Below, piece after piece: positions 35,379 through 43,627 of a DNA stretch of 64,000 bases (position 1 is its first letter; each line of letters opens with the position of its first letter). Source of the stretch: an uncultured Bacteroidales bacterium. GTDB taxonomy: Bacteria > Bacteroidota > Bacteroidia > Bacteroidales > UBA932. Made by a program: the position numbers and the translations under genes. The notes beneath the pieces are model-generated. The model worked only from the letters and a program-made list of their open reading frames with translations, was not told where the DNA came from and ran no database searches. The stretch covers positions 124,001 through 188,000 of the forward strand of contig ONKO01000001.1 in assembly GCA_900318445.1 (NCBI GenBank), given 5' to 3'.

Positions 35379-35380
35379 GA

Positions 35381-36919
35381 TTAAAGATTACGGAGGAGGT
35401 TGGTCAGGGACACCTTCTTCTCAATCATGCTGCGAAGATCTTCGATCTTGACGCGCTCCTGCTTCATGGTGTCGCGCTCGCGGACGGTAACGCAGCCGTC
35501 CACCAGGGAATCGTGGTCCACCGTTACGCAGAAAGGTGTGCCAATGGCATCCTGACGGCGATAACGCTTGCCGATGGAGTCTTTCTCGTCGTACTGGTAG
35601 GAGAAGTCGTACTTGAGTTCGTCCACCACCTTCTGGGCCAGTTCCGGCAGACCGTCCTTCTTGACAAGCGGCATGACGGCCACCTTGATGGGGGCCAGCG
35701 GGGCGGGAATGCGCATCACGACGCGCTCCTCGCCGTTTTCCAGCGGCTCCACGGTATAGGAGTGGGACAGCACGGCCAGCACCATACGGTCTACGCCGAT
35801 GGAAGTCTCGATCACGTAAGGAGTATAAGAGGTATTCTCCTCAGGGTCAAAGTATTCGATCTTCTTGCCGGAGAACTTCTGGTGGTTGCTCAGGTCAAAG
35901 TTGGTGCGGCTGTGGATACCTTCCAGCTCCTTGAAGCCGAAGGGGAAGTTGAACTCGATGTCGGTAGCGGCGTTGGCATAGTGGGCCAGCTTCTCGTGGT
36001 CGTGGAAACGGTAGTTCTCGGCACCCATTCCCAGGTTCACATGCCACTTCATACGGGTCTCTTTCCACTTCTTGAACCATTCCAGCTCCGTGCCGGGCTT
36101 GATGAAGAACTGCATTTCCATCTGCTCGAACTCCCTCATGCGGAAGATGAACTGACGGGCAACAATCTCATTGCGGAAGGCCTTGCCAATCTGGGCAATA
36201 CCGAAAGGAATCTTCATGCGGCCGGTCTTCTGGACATTGAGGTAGTTCACGAAGATACCCTGAGCGGTCTCCGGACGCAAGTAGATGAGGTTGGCACCAT
36301 CGGCCGTAGAGCCCATGGAGGTGGAGAACATCAGGTTGAACTGACGGACATCGGTCCAGTTGCACGTACCGGAGATAGGGCACACGATGTTGCAGTCGAT
36401 GATAATCTGACGGTACTCGGCAAAGTCGTTGGCCTTCTCGGCGGCCACATAACGGTTGTGCACCTCATCCCATTTGGCCTTCTCGCGGAGGACGTTGGGG
36501 TTGGTGGCACGGAACTGGGCCTCGTCAAAGGAATCTCCGAACTTCTTGCGGCCTTTGGCCACTTCCTTCTCGATCTTCTCCTCGATTTTGCCCAGATAGT
36601 CCTCGATAAGGACATCGGCTCTATAACGCTTCTTGGAGTCCTTGTTGTCGATGAGAGGGTCGTTGAAGGCGCTTACGTGGCCGGATGCCTCCCAGATACG
36701 GGGATGCATGAAGATGGCCGAGTCAATACCCACGATGTTCTCGTTGAGACGGGTCATGGCCTCCCACCAATAGTTCTTAATGTTGTTCTTGAGCTGTACG
36801 CCCATCTGACCGTAATCGTACACTGCGGCCAGACCGTCGTAGATTTCACTGCTGGGGAAAATGAAGCCGTACTCTTTACAGTGGGCTACCAGCACCTTAA
36901 AAAGTTCATCTTGTGTCAT
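35381..36919 (-). CDS. glyQS: Glycyl-tRNA synthetase, one-chain (eukaryote/archaeal-like) type
   Basis: 512 aa class II synthetase: FIFPSSEIYDGLAAVYDYG at the N-terminus, motif 2 region FRNEIVARQFIFRMREFEQMEMQFF, GIHSRTNFDLSNH, motif 3 region SIGVDRMVLAVL, and a C-terminal anticodon-binding domain (APIKVAVMPL). This is the homodimeric form, not the alpha/beta GlyQ+GlyS form. It has its own -7 box, overlapping the folK stop. Confidence 0.96.
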   Translation of the reverse strand: MTQDELFKVLVAHCKEYGFIFPSSEIYDGLAAVYDYGQMGVQLKNNIKNYWWEAMTRLNENIVGIDSAIFMHPRIWEASGHVSAFNDPLIDNKDSKKRYRADVLIEDYLGKIEEKIEKEVAKGRKKFGDSFDEAQFRATNPNVLREKAKWDEVHNRYVAAEKANDFAEYRQIIIDCNIVCPISGTCNWTDVRQFNLMFSTSMGSTADGANLIYLRPETAQGIFVNYLNVQKTGRMKIPFGIAQIGKAFRNEIVARQFIFRMREFEQMEMQFFIKPGTELEWFKKWKETRMKWHVNLGMGAENYRFHDHEKLAHYANAATDIEFNFPFGFKELEGIHSRTNFDLSNHQKFSGKKIEYFDPEENTSYTPYVIETSIGVDRMVLAVLSHSYTVEPLENGEERVVMRIPAPLAPIKVAVMPLVKKDGLPELAQKVVDELKYDFSYQYDEKDSIGKRYRRQDAIGTPFCVTVDHDSLVDGCVTVRERDTMKQERVKIEDLRSMIEKKVSLTNLLRNL

Positions 36920-36939
36920 ATCTCAAAACAAATATCTTG

Positions 36940-36947
36940 CAAATTTA
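36940..36947 (-). promoter_or_regulatory. Bacteroidota -7 box for glyQS
   Basis: TAAATTTG on the minus strand fits TAnnTTTG. It overlaps the folK stop codon and leaves about 15 nt before the glyQS ATG at 36919. Confidence 0.5.
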
Positions 36948-37430
36948 CTGAAATAATTCGGGAAACGCTTCACGAATTTCGGGTTTCGATATCTCCAGCA
37001 GCGGTTTACGGGCAAAATCGCGCTCCGCAATGAGCGGATGCGGGATAATGAGGTTCTCCGTACAGATGGTAAACGCCCCATAGCAGAGAATATCGATATC
37101 GATGATGCGGTCGTGGTAGATGCGGTTGCCGCCGGCATCGAAAAGGGGTTCATCCAGGTTTCTTCCGAGCGCCTTCTCCACCTCTTTCACCTGACGGAGT
37201 ATTCCCGTGGCGTGTTCCTCCGGCGTGCCGGTGCGCGGCAAGCGGTACAGGACACAGAAGTTCAGGAAAGGCTGTCCGTCAAAGCCCCAGGCCGGGGTTT
37301 CGATGATGCGGGAAATGCGCTCGGGGTGCGTCCCGAAGGCCTCGTCCATCAGGTTCATGGCCTTCAGAAGGTTCAGCTCCCGGTTTCCCTGGTTGGAGCC
37401 CAGCCCCAGATATACATTCACCCTTTCCAT
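36945..37430 (-). CDS. folK: 2-amino-4-hydroxy-6-hydroxymethyldihydropteridine pyrophosphokinase
   Basis: 161 aa HPPK of folate synthesis. VYLGLGSNQGNRELNL at the N-terminus, TPAWGFDGQPFLNFCV, and the active-site blocks GRNLDEPLFDAGG and DRIIDIDILCYG. The IPHPLIAERDFA block is also complete. It begins directly after the sufT stop and is the last gene of the suf run. Confidence 0.96.
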   Translation of the reverse strand: MERVNVYLGLGSNQGNRELNLLKAMNLMDEAFGTHPERISRIIETPAWGFDGQPFLNFCVLYRLPRTGTPEEHATGILRQVKEVEKALGRNLDEPLFDAGGNRIYHDRIIDIDILCYGAFTICTENLIIPHPLIAERDFARKPLLEISKPEIREAFPELFQ

Positions 37431-37811
37431 CTAGTCTTCCAGTTTACCGTAATCGTCTTCTTCATAGTCCAGGCCCAGCTCCACGCGCGCTTCCTCAGAG
37501 AGCATGCTGCGGTCCCACTGGGGCTCGAAAGTAAGCTCAATATCACATTTGGTGACTCCGGGAACACTTTCCACGCCCTCTTTCACTTCCTGTAGCACCT
37601 GGTCTGCCATGGGGCAGTTGGGTGCCGTGAACGTCATGAGGATGGACACCTCGCGGGACTTGGAGATGGTGAGCTCGTACACCAGGCCAAGATCGTAGAT
37701 ATTCACCGGAATCTCCGGATCGTAAACCTCCTTGAGGGCCGATATCACCGCGGCATACAGCGGCTGCAGGGCCTTCACGTCCTCTGCTGTCAGAACTTCT
37801 TTATCTGCCAT
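37431..37811 (-). CDS. sufT: SufT-like (MIP18/DUF59) Fe-S assembly protein
   Basis: 126 aa. VYDPEIPVNIYDLGLVYE and FTAPNCPMADQVLQEV are the DUF59 signatures; the Cys in APNCP is the conserved one. Members help mature Fe-S proteins. The gene overlaps sufE by 11 bp and abuts folK, and it lies downstream of sufS and sufE, which supports a role in the SUF system. Confidence 0.9.
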   Translation of the reverse strand: MADKEVLTAEDVKALQPLYAAVISALKEVYDPEIPVNIYDLGLVYELTISKSREVSILMTFTAPNCPMADQVLQEVKEGVESVPGVTKCDIELTFEPQWDRSMLSEEARVELGLDYEEDDYGKLED

Positions 37812-38211
37812 TTTGCGCCACGGTTTTGATGGTTTCTATCATGGATACAAGACCGTTCGCCCGAGTGGGCGAAAGATTCTCCTTCAGGCCGATTTCCGCC
37901 ACGAAGCCAAAGTCATCGGCCGCAATCTCCGCAGGCGTACGCCCGGAGTAGACGCCGATAAGAAGGGAGATGATTCCTTTGGTGATGATGGCGTCACTGT
38001 CGGCCCGGAAATACAGCTTTCCGTCCTTTATCTCGTGGTCCAGCCACACGCGGGACTGGCACCCTTTGATGAGCCGGTCCTCGGTCTTCTTCTCCTCGGG
38101 GAAGGCCTCCAGGGACTTTCCCAGTTCAATCAGATACTCATATTTGTCCAGCCACTCGTCGTAGAGGGAGAAGTCATCTATGACCTGCTGCTTTTTCTCT
38201 TCTAACGTCAT
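37801..38211 (-). CDS. sufE: Cysteine desulfuration protein SufE
   Basis: 136 aa. Cys51 in LIKGCQSRVWL is the sulfur acceptor that takes persulfide from SufS. RADSDAIITKGIISLLIGVYSG is the usual core. The start overlaps sufS by 4 bp (ATGA). Confidence 0.95.
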   Translation of the reverse strand: MTLEEKKQQVIDDFSLYDEWLDKYEYLIELGKSLEAFPEEKKTEDRLIKGCQSRVWLDHEIKDGKLYFRADSDAIITKGIISLLIGVYSGRTPAEIAADDFGFVAEIGLKENLSPTRANGLVSMIETIKTVAQNGR

Positions 38212-39434
38212 ACTAACATATTAATGGCCCGGTTCAGGCACTCGATAAAGTATTCTGCCTCTTCCAGCGTGTTGTAAGGGGCAAAGGAAGCTCTGAGTAG
38301 GCCGGTGACGCCCAGGCGGTCCATCAGGGGCTCCGCGCACATCTGGCCCGAGCGCAGCGCTACTCCCATCTTGTCCATGATGAGGGCAAGGTCCTCGTGA
38401 TGGGCACCTTTCACGCCAAAGGAAAAGAGAGGAATTTTGGCCGATTTCTCTGTCCCGTACAAGACAATGCGCTCATCCTCAGTAATATTCGTGTAAACGT
38501 AATCCAAAATAGCCTGCTGTTCCCGCTCTACGGAAGCATCGGAGCGCATGGCCCTGACCATCTCGATGGCCGGAACCAGCGTAGGAGCCGCGTTGAAGTT
38601 CTGCGTGCCGGCTTCGAACTTCTCGGGAAGTGGAGCGTAGGTGGTGCCGCTAAAGCGGACGGTCTCGATCATCTCTCCCCCGCCCATGTACGGAGGCATG
38701 GCCTCCAGCCATTTTCTCTTTCCATAAAGGACCCCGGTTCCGGTGGCGGCATACAGCTTGTGACCGGAGAAGGCATAGAAGTCGCAATCCAGCGCCTGAA
38801 CGTCTACCGGCTCGTGAACAATGCCCTGCGCACCGTCCACAAGCACCGGAATGCCTTTACCGTGGCATATCTGAACGATTTCCCGAACCGGGTTTACAAG
38901 CCCTAACACATTGGAAATGTGTGAGATAGCTACAATCTTAGTACGCTCAGTAAGGAGTTTTTCCAAGTCTTCGACCGCCAGCACACCGTTTTCGCGAATG
39001 TCGAGCACTTTGAGAACGGCTTTTTTGCGCTCGCAAAGCAGCTGCCAGGGAACGATATTGCTATGGTGCTCCGCCACGGAGACAATAATCTCATCCCCCT
39101 CATGGACGAACGCCTCACCAAAGGAGAAGGCCACGAGGTTGATGGAAGCTGTTGCTCCGGAAGTGAAAATGATTTCTTCCCGGGCCGAAGCATGCAAGAA
39201 TTCCTTCACGGCGTCACGCGCGCCTTCGTAGGCGTCGGTCGCCTGAGCCGCCAGATGATGAACAGCCCGGTGGATGTTGGCATTCTCTTCCAGCGCCAGT
39301 TTCTGCCACAGACCCGTCACCGCCAGCGGCCGCTGGGCCGTAGCAGCATTGTCCAGATACACCAGGGGCTTCCCGTATACGCTACGGGAGAGGATGGGAA
39401 ACTGTGAACGAATCTCGGGTACAGACATACTCAT
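38208..39434 (-). CDS. sufS: Cysteine desulfurase SufS
   Basis: 408 aa group II PLP cysteine desulfurase. VYLDNAATAQRP, FTSGATASINLVA, the PLP lysine in FSGHKLYA, and the catalytic loop cysteine in RSGQMCAEPL are all present. It releases sulfur from cysteine for Fe-S assembly through SufE. An upstream ATG at 39449 lies inside the promoter, so ATG 39434 (or 39428) is preferred. I saw no sufBCD in the window. Confidence 0.93.
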   Translation of the reverse strand: MSMSVPEIRSQFPILSRSVYGKPLVYLDNAATAQRPLAVTGLWQKLALEENANIHRAVHHLAAQATDAYEGARDAVKEFLHASAREEIIFTSGATASINLVAFSFGEAFVHEGDEIIVSVAEHHSNIVPWQLLCERKKAVLKVLDIRENGVLAVEDLEKLLTERTKIVAISHISNVLGLVNPVREIVQICHGKGIPVLVDGAQGIVHEPVDVQALDCDFYAFSGHKLYAATGTGVLYGKRKWLEAMPPYMGGGEMIETVRFSGTTYAPLPEKFEAGTQNFNAAPTLVPAIEMVRAMRSDASVEREQQAILDYVYTNITEDERIVLYGTEKSAKIPLFSFGVKGAHHEDLALIMDKMGVALRSGQMCAEPLMDRLGVTGLLRASFAPYNTLEEAEYFIECLNRAINMLV

Positions 39435-39445
39435 TGGATAAGTCT

Positions 39446-39465
39446 GCAAATTTACATAAATTTGC
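39446..39465. promoter_or_regulatory. Palindromic back-to-back -7 boxes of sufS and ruvA
   Basis: GCAAATTTA-CA-TAAATTTGC is a perfect 9-bp inverted repeat. Each arm is a TAAATTTG (TAnnTTTG) box: 39447-39454 on the minus strand for sufS and 39457-39464 on the plus strand for ruvA. The boxes are 2 bp apart, so each promoter's -33 region lies inside or across the other gene's start. ruvA has TTGG at 39434-39437 as a possible -33. Confidence 0.65.
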
Positions 39466-39468
39466 GAT

Positions 39469-40056
39469 ATGATAGACTATATTAAAGGACAAATCGTGGA
39501 GCTCACCCCCACGGAACTCATTCTGGAAAACGCCGGAATTGGCTACAGCATTCTCATCTCCCTGCAAACCTATGAGGTCTTTCAGACGCAGACGCAGGCC
39601 GTAGCTTACATCCATCACTACATCCGGGAAGACGAAGAACTCTTCTACGGATTTGCCACCAAAGACGAGCGCGAACTGTTCCGCCTTCTCATCGGAGTCT
39701 CTGGCATTGGTGTGGCATCGGCCCGCATGATGCTCTCTACACTCACCGCCGAGGAAATCCGGCAGGCCATCCTGGCCGAAGACGTGAATAAAATCAAAAG
39801 CGTAAAAGGCATTGGTCTCAAGAGTGCACAGCGGCTTGTCCTGGAACTCAAGGACAAGATCGTGAAAGGCGAAGGCGCAGCCGACACTCCCCTCTTCAAA
39901 ACCGACAATTCCTCCCTTGTGGACGAGGCAACCACGGCACTTGTCATGCTGGGATTTTCCAAGGCCAACATTGGAAAAGTCATGCCTGCTATTCTCAAAG
40001 AGAACCCGGCAGCCAAGGTAGAAGACATAATAAAAGCCGCCCTAAAGCGGCTATAA
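39469..40056 (+). CDS. ruvA: Holliday junction branch migration protein RuvA
   Basis: 195 aa. An N-terminal OB-fold (MIDYIKGQIVELTPTELIL), two helix-hairpin-helix motifs (LIGVSGIGVASARMML, VKGIGLKSAQRLVLELKDK) and a C-terminal RuvB-binding domain. It targets RuvB to Holliday junctions. ruvB lies 13 kb away rather than adjacent. The ATG is only 4 nt after the -7 box, so the mRNA is probably leaderless. Confidence 0.96.
   Translation: MIDYIKGQIVELTPTELILENAGIGYSILISLQTYEVFQTQTQAVAYIHHYIREDEELFYGFATKDERELFRLLIGVSGIGVASARMMLSTLTAEEIRQAILAEDVNKIKSVKGIGLKSAQRLVLELKDKIVKGEGAADTPLFKTDNSSLVDEATTALVMLGFSKANIGKVMPAILKENPAAKVEDIIKAALKRL
40028..40052 (-). terminator. Possible mnmG terminator inside the ruvA 3' end
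   Basis: On the minus strand AGCCGC-TTTAGG-GCGGCT is followed by TTTATTAT, 25 nt after the mnmG stop. The stem is only 6 bp and the U-tract is broken, so it may be weak. The same bases encode the last residues of RuvA. Confidence 0.4.
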
Positions 40057-40057
40057 A

Positions 40058-40073
40058 TGTTCCACGTGGAACA
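40058..40073. other. parS: parS centromere site (ParB/Spo0J binding)
   Basis: TGTTCCACGTGGAACA, a perfect 16-bp palindrome close to the Bacillus parS consensus (TGTTTCACGTGAAACA), in the short gap between the convergent ruvA and mnmG. Confidence 0.75.
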
Positions 40074-40076
40074 AAA

Positions 40077-41939
40077 TCATCTTCCAAAGTACACGAGAAG
40101 CACCGAAATATCCGAGGGAGAAACCCCCGAAATCCTGGAAGCCTGAGCAATTGTCTCAGGCTTATATCTTTTCAGCTTCTGCCTGCACTCAATAGAAAGG
40201 CCATTCAACGCATCAAAATCGAAATCTGCGGGTATTTTAATGTATTCCAGCCGGTTATTTTTCTGTGCCTGGAGCTTCTCTCGCTCAATATAGCCGGCAT
40301 ATTTAATGGCAATTTCGACAGAAGTAACCACGTCGGAACTATAATTTGTTCCACGTGGAACAACTTCAAGAAGTTGAGAAAGGCTCAGCTCCGGACGGGA
40401 AACAAGCTCGTCCAAATGCTTGGATTCCGTTAAAGGAGTAGAACCTGCGGCTTCCAGAAGCGCATTCACAGCAGCGGCTTTTACCTTGTGATGCTGACAG
40501 AATTCGGTAAGTCGAGCCACCTCTTCCTGCTTTTTCATCATGGCCGCATAACGCTCTTCGGAGGCATAACCCACGGCATGGGAAAGCTCGGTAAGCCGGA
40601 AATCGGCATTGTCCTGCCGGAGAAGAATACGATACTCGGCACGGGAAGTGAACATGCGGTAAGGCTCATCTACGCCCTTATTAATAAGGTCATCAATGAG
40701 AACACCAATATAGGCCTGGTCACGACGAAGGACAAAAGGTTCCTGTTCCACGAGGAACAAATGGGCATTCATACCAGCAATGATACCCTGTGCGGCGGCT
40801 TCTTCATAGCCGGTGGTACCATTCACCTGCCCTGCCAGGAAGAGGTTGTCCACCACTTTGGAGCGGAGCGAATGATGCAGGTACTGCGGATCAAAGTAGT
40901 CGTACTCGACGGCATAGGCCGGCTTGAAGAAGACCGCGTTCTCCAAACCTTCGATGGCATGGACGGCATCCATCTGGATCTCCAGCGGGAGCGAGGAAGA
41001 GAAACCCTGCAAATAGTACTCGGGAGAGTTTACACCTTCCGGTTCCAGAAAGAGTTGGTGGGAGTCCTTCCCCGCAAACGTCCTCAACTTATCTTCAATG
41101 CTGGGACAGTAACGGGGGCCCTTGCCATGAATGAGTCCGGTGAAAAGAGGAGAACGGTCAAAACCGGAGCGAAGGATATCATGTACTCTCTCATTCGTAT
41201 GAAGAAGATAGCAGTCCATCTGCACTCCCCCACTCTGGACAGATGAAGGAACGTCCAGATAGGAGAAACGCTCAGGGTTCACATCCCCCTCCTGACGGAC
41301 AAGTCTGGAAAGGTCAATGGATCGGATGTCCAGCCGGGGAGGCGTTCCGGTCTTCATGCGCTCCATGGGAATTCCCATCGAAGCCAACTCGTCGGAAATT
41401 CCATAAGAGGCCTTCTCCCCTATCCTACCTCCTTCGAAGGAATGTTGGCCAATAAACATTTTACCGTTCAGGAAGGTTCCGGCAGTCAAAACAACGGCGC
41501 GAGCGTAAAAAATTGCCCCTGTAGTTGTACGAACGCCGGCGATTACGCGATTCTCAAAGAGAAAATCGGCCGCAAAATCCGCGTAAATGCTTAATTTATA
41601 GCAACTTAGCAATGTTTTAAGCCACTCGGCAGAAAACCGCTGTTTATCACACTGGGCGCGCGGACTCCACATGGCTGGACCCTTTGAACGGTTAAGCATG
41701 CGAAATTGAAGCGTGGCCGCGTCGGTCACCAAACCAGAGTAACCTCCCAGTGCATCAATCTCACGGACAATCTGTCCTTTGGCAATCCCCCCCACTGCCG
41801 GGTTACAACTCATCTTGGCAAGACCGTTCAGATCCGGAGTAAGAAGCAAAACCGAGGACCCCATCTTTGCGGCAGCCATGGCAGCTTCACAGCCGGCGTG
41901 ACCACCGCCTATCACAATCACATCAAAACGATTCATCAT
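40077..41939 (-). CDS. mnmG: tRNA uridine-5-carboxymethylaminomethyl modification enzyme MnmG (GidA)
   Basis: 620 aa. FAD-binding VIGGGHAGCEAA at the N-terminus, SCNPAVGGIAKGQ, GTFLNGKMFIG, GRIGEKASYG, and the C-terminal GidA domain (PETIAQASRISGVSPSDISVLL when read in parts). With MnmE it modifies U34 of several tRNAs. The start overlaps ybeY by 4 bp. The coding sequence contains one perfect and one near-perfect parS palindrome; the perfect one encodes VPRGT. Confidence 0.97.
   Translation of the reverse strand: MMNRFDVIVIGGGHAGCEAAMAAAKMGSSVLLLTPDLNGLAKMSCNPAVGGIAKGQIVREIDALGGYSGLVTDAATLQFRMLNRSKGPAMWSPRAQCDKQRFSAEWLKTLLSCYKLSIYADFAADFLFENRVIAGVRTTTGAIFYARAVVLTAGTFLNGKMFIGQHSFEGGRIGEKASYGISDELASMGIPMERMKTGTPPRLDIRSIDLSRLVRQEGDVNPERFSYLDVPSSVQSGGVQMDCYLLHTNERVHDILRSGFDRSPLFTGLIHGKGPRYCPSIEDKLRTFAGKDSHQLFLEPEGVNSPEYYLQGFSSSLPLEIQMDAVHAIEGLENAVFFKPAYAVEYDYFDPQYLHHSLRSKVVDNLFLAGQVNGTTGYEEAAAQGIIAGMNAHLFLVEQEPFVLRRDQAYIGVLIDDLINKGVDEPYRMFTSRAEYRILLRQDNADFRLTELSHAVGYASEERYAAMMKKQEEVARLTEFCQHHKVKAAAVNALLEAAGSTPLTESKHLDELVSRPELSLSQLLEVVPRGTNYSSDVVTSVEIAIKYAGYIEREKLQAQKNNRLEYIKIPADFDFDALNGLSIECRQKLKRYKPETIAQASRISGVSPSDISVLLVYFGR
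40347..40362. other. parS: parS site inside mnmG
   Basis: Second exact TGTTCCACGTGGAACA, about 290 bp from the first. The repeated exact 16-mer in a coding region suggests selection for ParB binding. Confidence 0.75.
40744..40759. other. parS-like site inside mnmG, one mismatch
   Basis: TGTTCCACGAGGAACA, one base off the palindrome, about 400 bp from the second site. It could be a weaker ParB site. Confidence 0.5.
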
Positions 41940-42355
41940 ACGTTGGGACGCTGGGACAGGTAGTAATTCTCCTTGGCACGCATCTGGGCAATGTCTTCTT
42001 CCGTGTGGTCGTCATAGCCAATCAGGTGAAGAAGACCATGGACAATCACACGGTTCAGTTCATCAGCGAACTCCGTACCATAGAAAGAAGCATTCTCACG
42101 GACAGAGTCTACAGAGATGAAAAGGTCTCCGGATAACTTGTTTCCCTCACAATAGTCAAAAGTAATGATATCTGTATAATAATCGTGTTGCAGATATTTT
42201 ATATTGACATCCAGAATATAATTATCGGAACAAAATATAACCGATATATCTCCAAGACGTTTGGCCTCACTCTCGGCGACAAACTTGAGCCAGCGGGATG
42301 TGAGACGCTTTTCCTTAAAGGGAAATTTAATATCTTCGGTAAAAAAAGAAACCAT
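41936..42355 (-). CDS. ybeY: Endoribonuclease YbeY
   Basis: 139 aa zinc-dependent RNase of rRNA maturation. The metal motif HGLLHLIGYDDH is complete, and YTDIITFDY is the usual upstream block. It lies between hflX (15 bp upstream) and mnmG (4-bp overlap), making a translation-related operon. The first half is more AT-rich than its neighbours. Confidence 0.95.
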   Translation of the reverse strand: MVSFFTEDIKFPFKEKRLTSRWLKFVAESEAKRLGDISVIFCSDNYILDVNIKYLQHDYYTDIITFDYCEGNKLSGDLFISVDSVRENASFYGTEFADELNRVIVHGLLHLIGYDDHTEEDIAQMRAKENYYLSQRPNV

Positions 42356-42370
42356 TGTTCTAAATAAAAA

Positions 42371-43555
42371 TTACCACAGAAAATTATTAAAGGGATACCT
42401 TCCCGCATGAATCTCCGCAACAATCTTGTACAAGTCGTTGCGGAGTTTTTCTATACCTATCTTCTCCCGGGCGCTAATGAAGATGCACGGGGTCTTTTCC
42501 TCTGCAATCCAGCTGCTCTTGAGCTCTTCAAGCGTACGGTTGACGGGCTGTTTGGGCTCCAGGGAGAACTCGTCATAAGGCTCATAAGTGTAGGCGTCTA
42601 CTTTGTTAAAAACAACGTAAACGGGCTTGTTGGCGGCGTTAATGTCCCGGAGAGTCTGTTCCACCACCTGCATCTGCTCCTCAAAGTCCGGATGGGAGAT
42701 ATCCACTACGTGTACCAGGACATCGGCCTCGCGGACCTCATCCAGCGTGCTCTTGAAGGCCTCTACCAACTGAGTAGGTAGCTTGCGGATGAATCCTACG
42801 GTGTCGCTCAGGAGAAACGGTACGTTCTCGATGACAACCTTCCTGACGGTGGTGTCCAGAGTAGCAAAGAGTTTATTCTCCGCAAACACGTCAGATTTGG
42901 CCAATAAATTCATCAAGGTACTTTTCCCTACATTGGTATATCCGACGAGCGCTAAACGCACGAGAGAGCCTCTATTGCCCCTTTGCGTGGCCATTTGCTT
43001 GTCCACTTTCTTGAGATCTTCCTTTAATTTGGAAATTCGCTGCTTCACGATACGGCGGTCAATCTCAATCTGGGTCTCACCCATGCCTCCTCGGGTACCC
43101 ATACCGCCCCGCTGACGTTCGAGGTGCGTCCACATGCCGGCAAGGCGGGGAAGCATATAGTTATAGTGCGCCAGTTCCACCTGCATTTTAGCATAGGAAG
43201 TCTTGGCCCGCTGGGCAAAAATCTCCAGGATAAGGCTGGTTCGGTCTATTACATCCGAGCACGCAATCACTTTCTCGATATTGCGCTGTTGCATGCCCGT
43301 GAGTTCATCGTCAAAGATGACGTATTCTATTTCGTTCTCTTCACAGTACTGCTTGATCTCGTCCAGTTTTCCCGGGCCGATGTACGTGGCCTTGTCGGGC
43401 CGGTCCAGCCGCTGGGTGAACATTTTGTCGGGAATGGCGCCGGCTGTCTCGGCCAGGAAAGCGAGCTCGTCCAGGTATTCCTGTACCTTGCGCTCTCCCC
43501 CTTTTTCCAGGATGACGCCTACAAATACTGCTTTGTTGGTCTTAAATTCACTCAT
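42371..43555 (-). CDS. hflX: GTPase HflX
   Basis: 394 aa ribosome-associated GTPase that rescues stalled ribosomes. The N-terminal domain has YIGPGKLDEIK and the ERQRGGMGTRGGMGETQIE glycine-rich linker. The G domain has GYTNVGKSTLMN (G1), DTVGFI (G3) and NKVD (G4). ATG 43555 gives the normal start and is 8 nt after a -7 box; a longer frame would run through the promoter. Confidence 0.95.
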   Translation of the reverse strand: MSEFKTNKAVFVGVILEKGGERKVQEYLDELAFLAETAGAIPDKMFTQRLDRPDKATYIGPGKLDEIKQYCEENEIEYVIFDDELTGMQQRNIEKVIACSDVIDRTSLILEIFAQRAKTSYAKMQVELAHYNYMLPRLAGMWTHLERQRGGMGTRGGMGETQIEIDRRIVKQRISKLKEDLKKVDKQMATQRGNRGSLVRLALVGYTNVGKSTLMNLLAKSDVFAENKLFATLDTTVRKVVIENVPFLLSDTVGFIRKLPTQLVEAFKSTLDEVREADVLVHVVDISHPDFEEQMQVVEQTLRDINAANKPVYVVFNKVDAYTYEPYDEFSLEPKQPVNRTLEELKSSWIAEEKTPCIFISAREKIGIEKLRNDLYKIVAEIHAGRYPFNNFLW

Positions 43556-43563
43556 ATCGGCTG

Positions 43564-43571
43564 CAAAGATA
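43564..43571 (-). promoter_or_regulatory. Bacteroidota -7 box for hflX-ybeY-mnmG
   Basis: TATCTTTG on the minus strand, ending 8 nt before the hflX ATG; near-leaderless. Confidence 0.6.
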
Positions 43572-43573
43572 CG

Positions 43574-43609
43574 AAAAAAAAGAGGTTGACTCAAAAGTGA
43601 GCCAACCTC
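43574..43609 (-). terminator. Terminator of the susC-susD operon
   Basis: Minus strand: GAGGTTGGCTCA, a 4-nt loop, TGAGTCAACCTC, then eight Ts. The stem has 12 positions with one mispair. It sits 18 nt after the lipoprotein stop, and its T-run is next to the hflX promoter. Confidence 0.85.
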
Positions 43610-43627
43610 GATTTTTAGTATTACATC

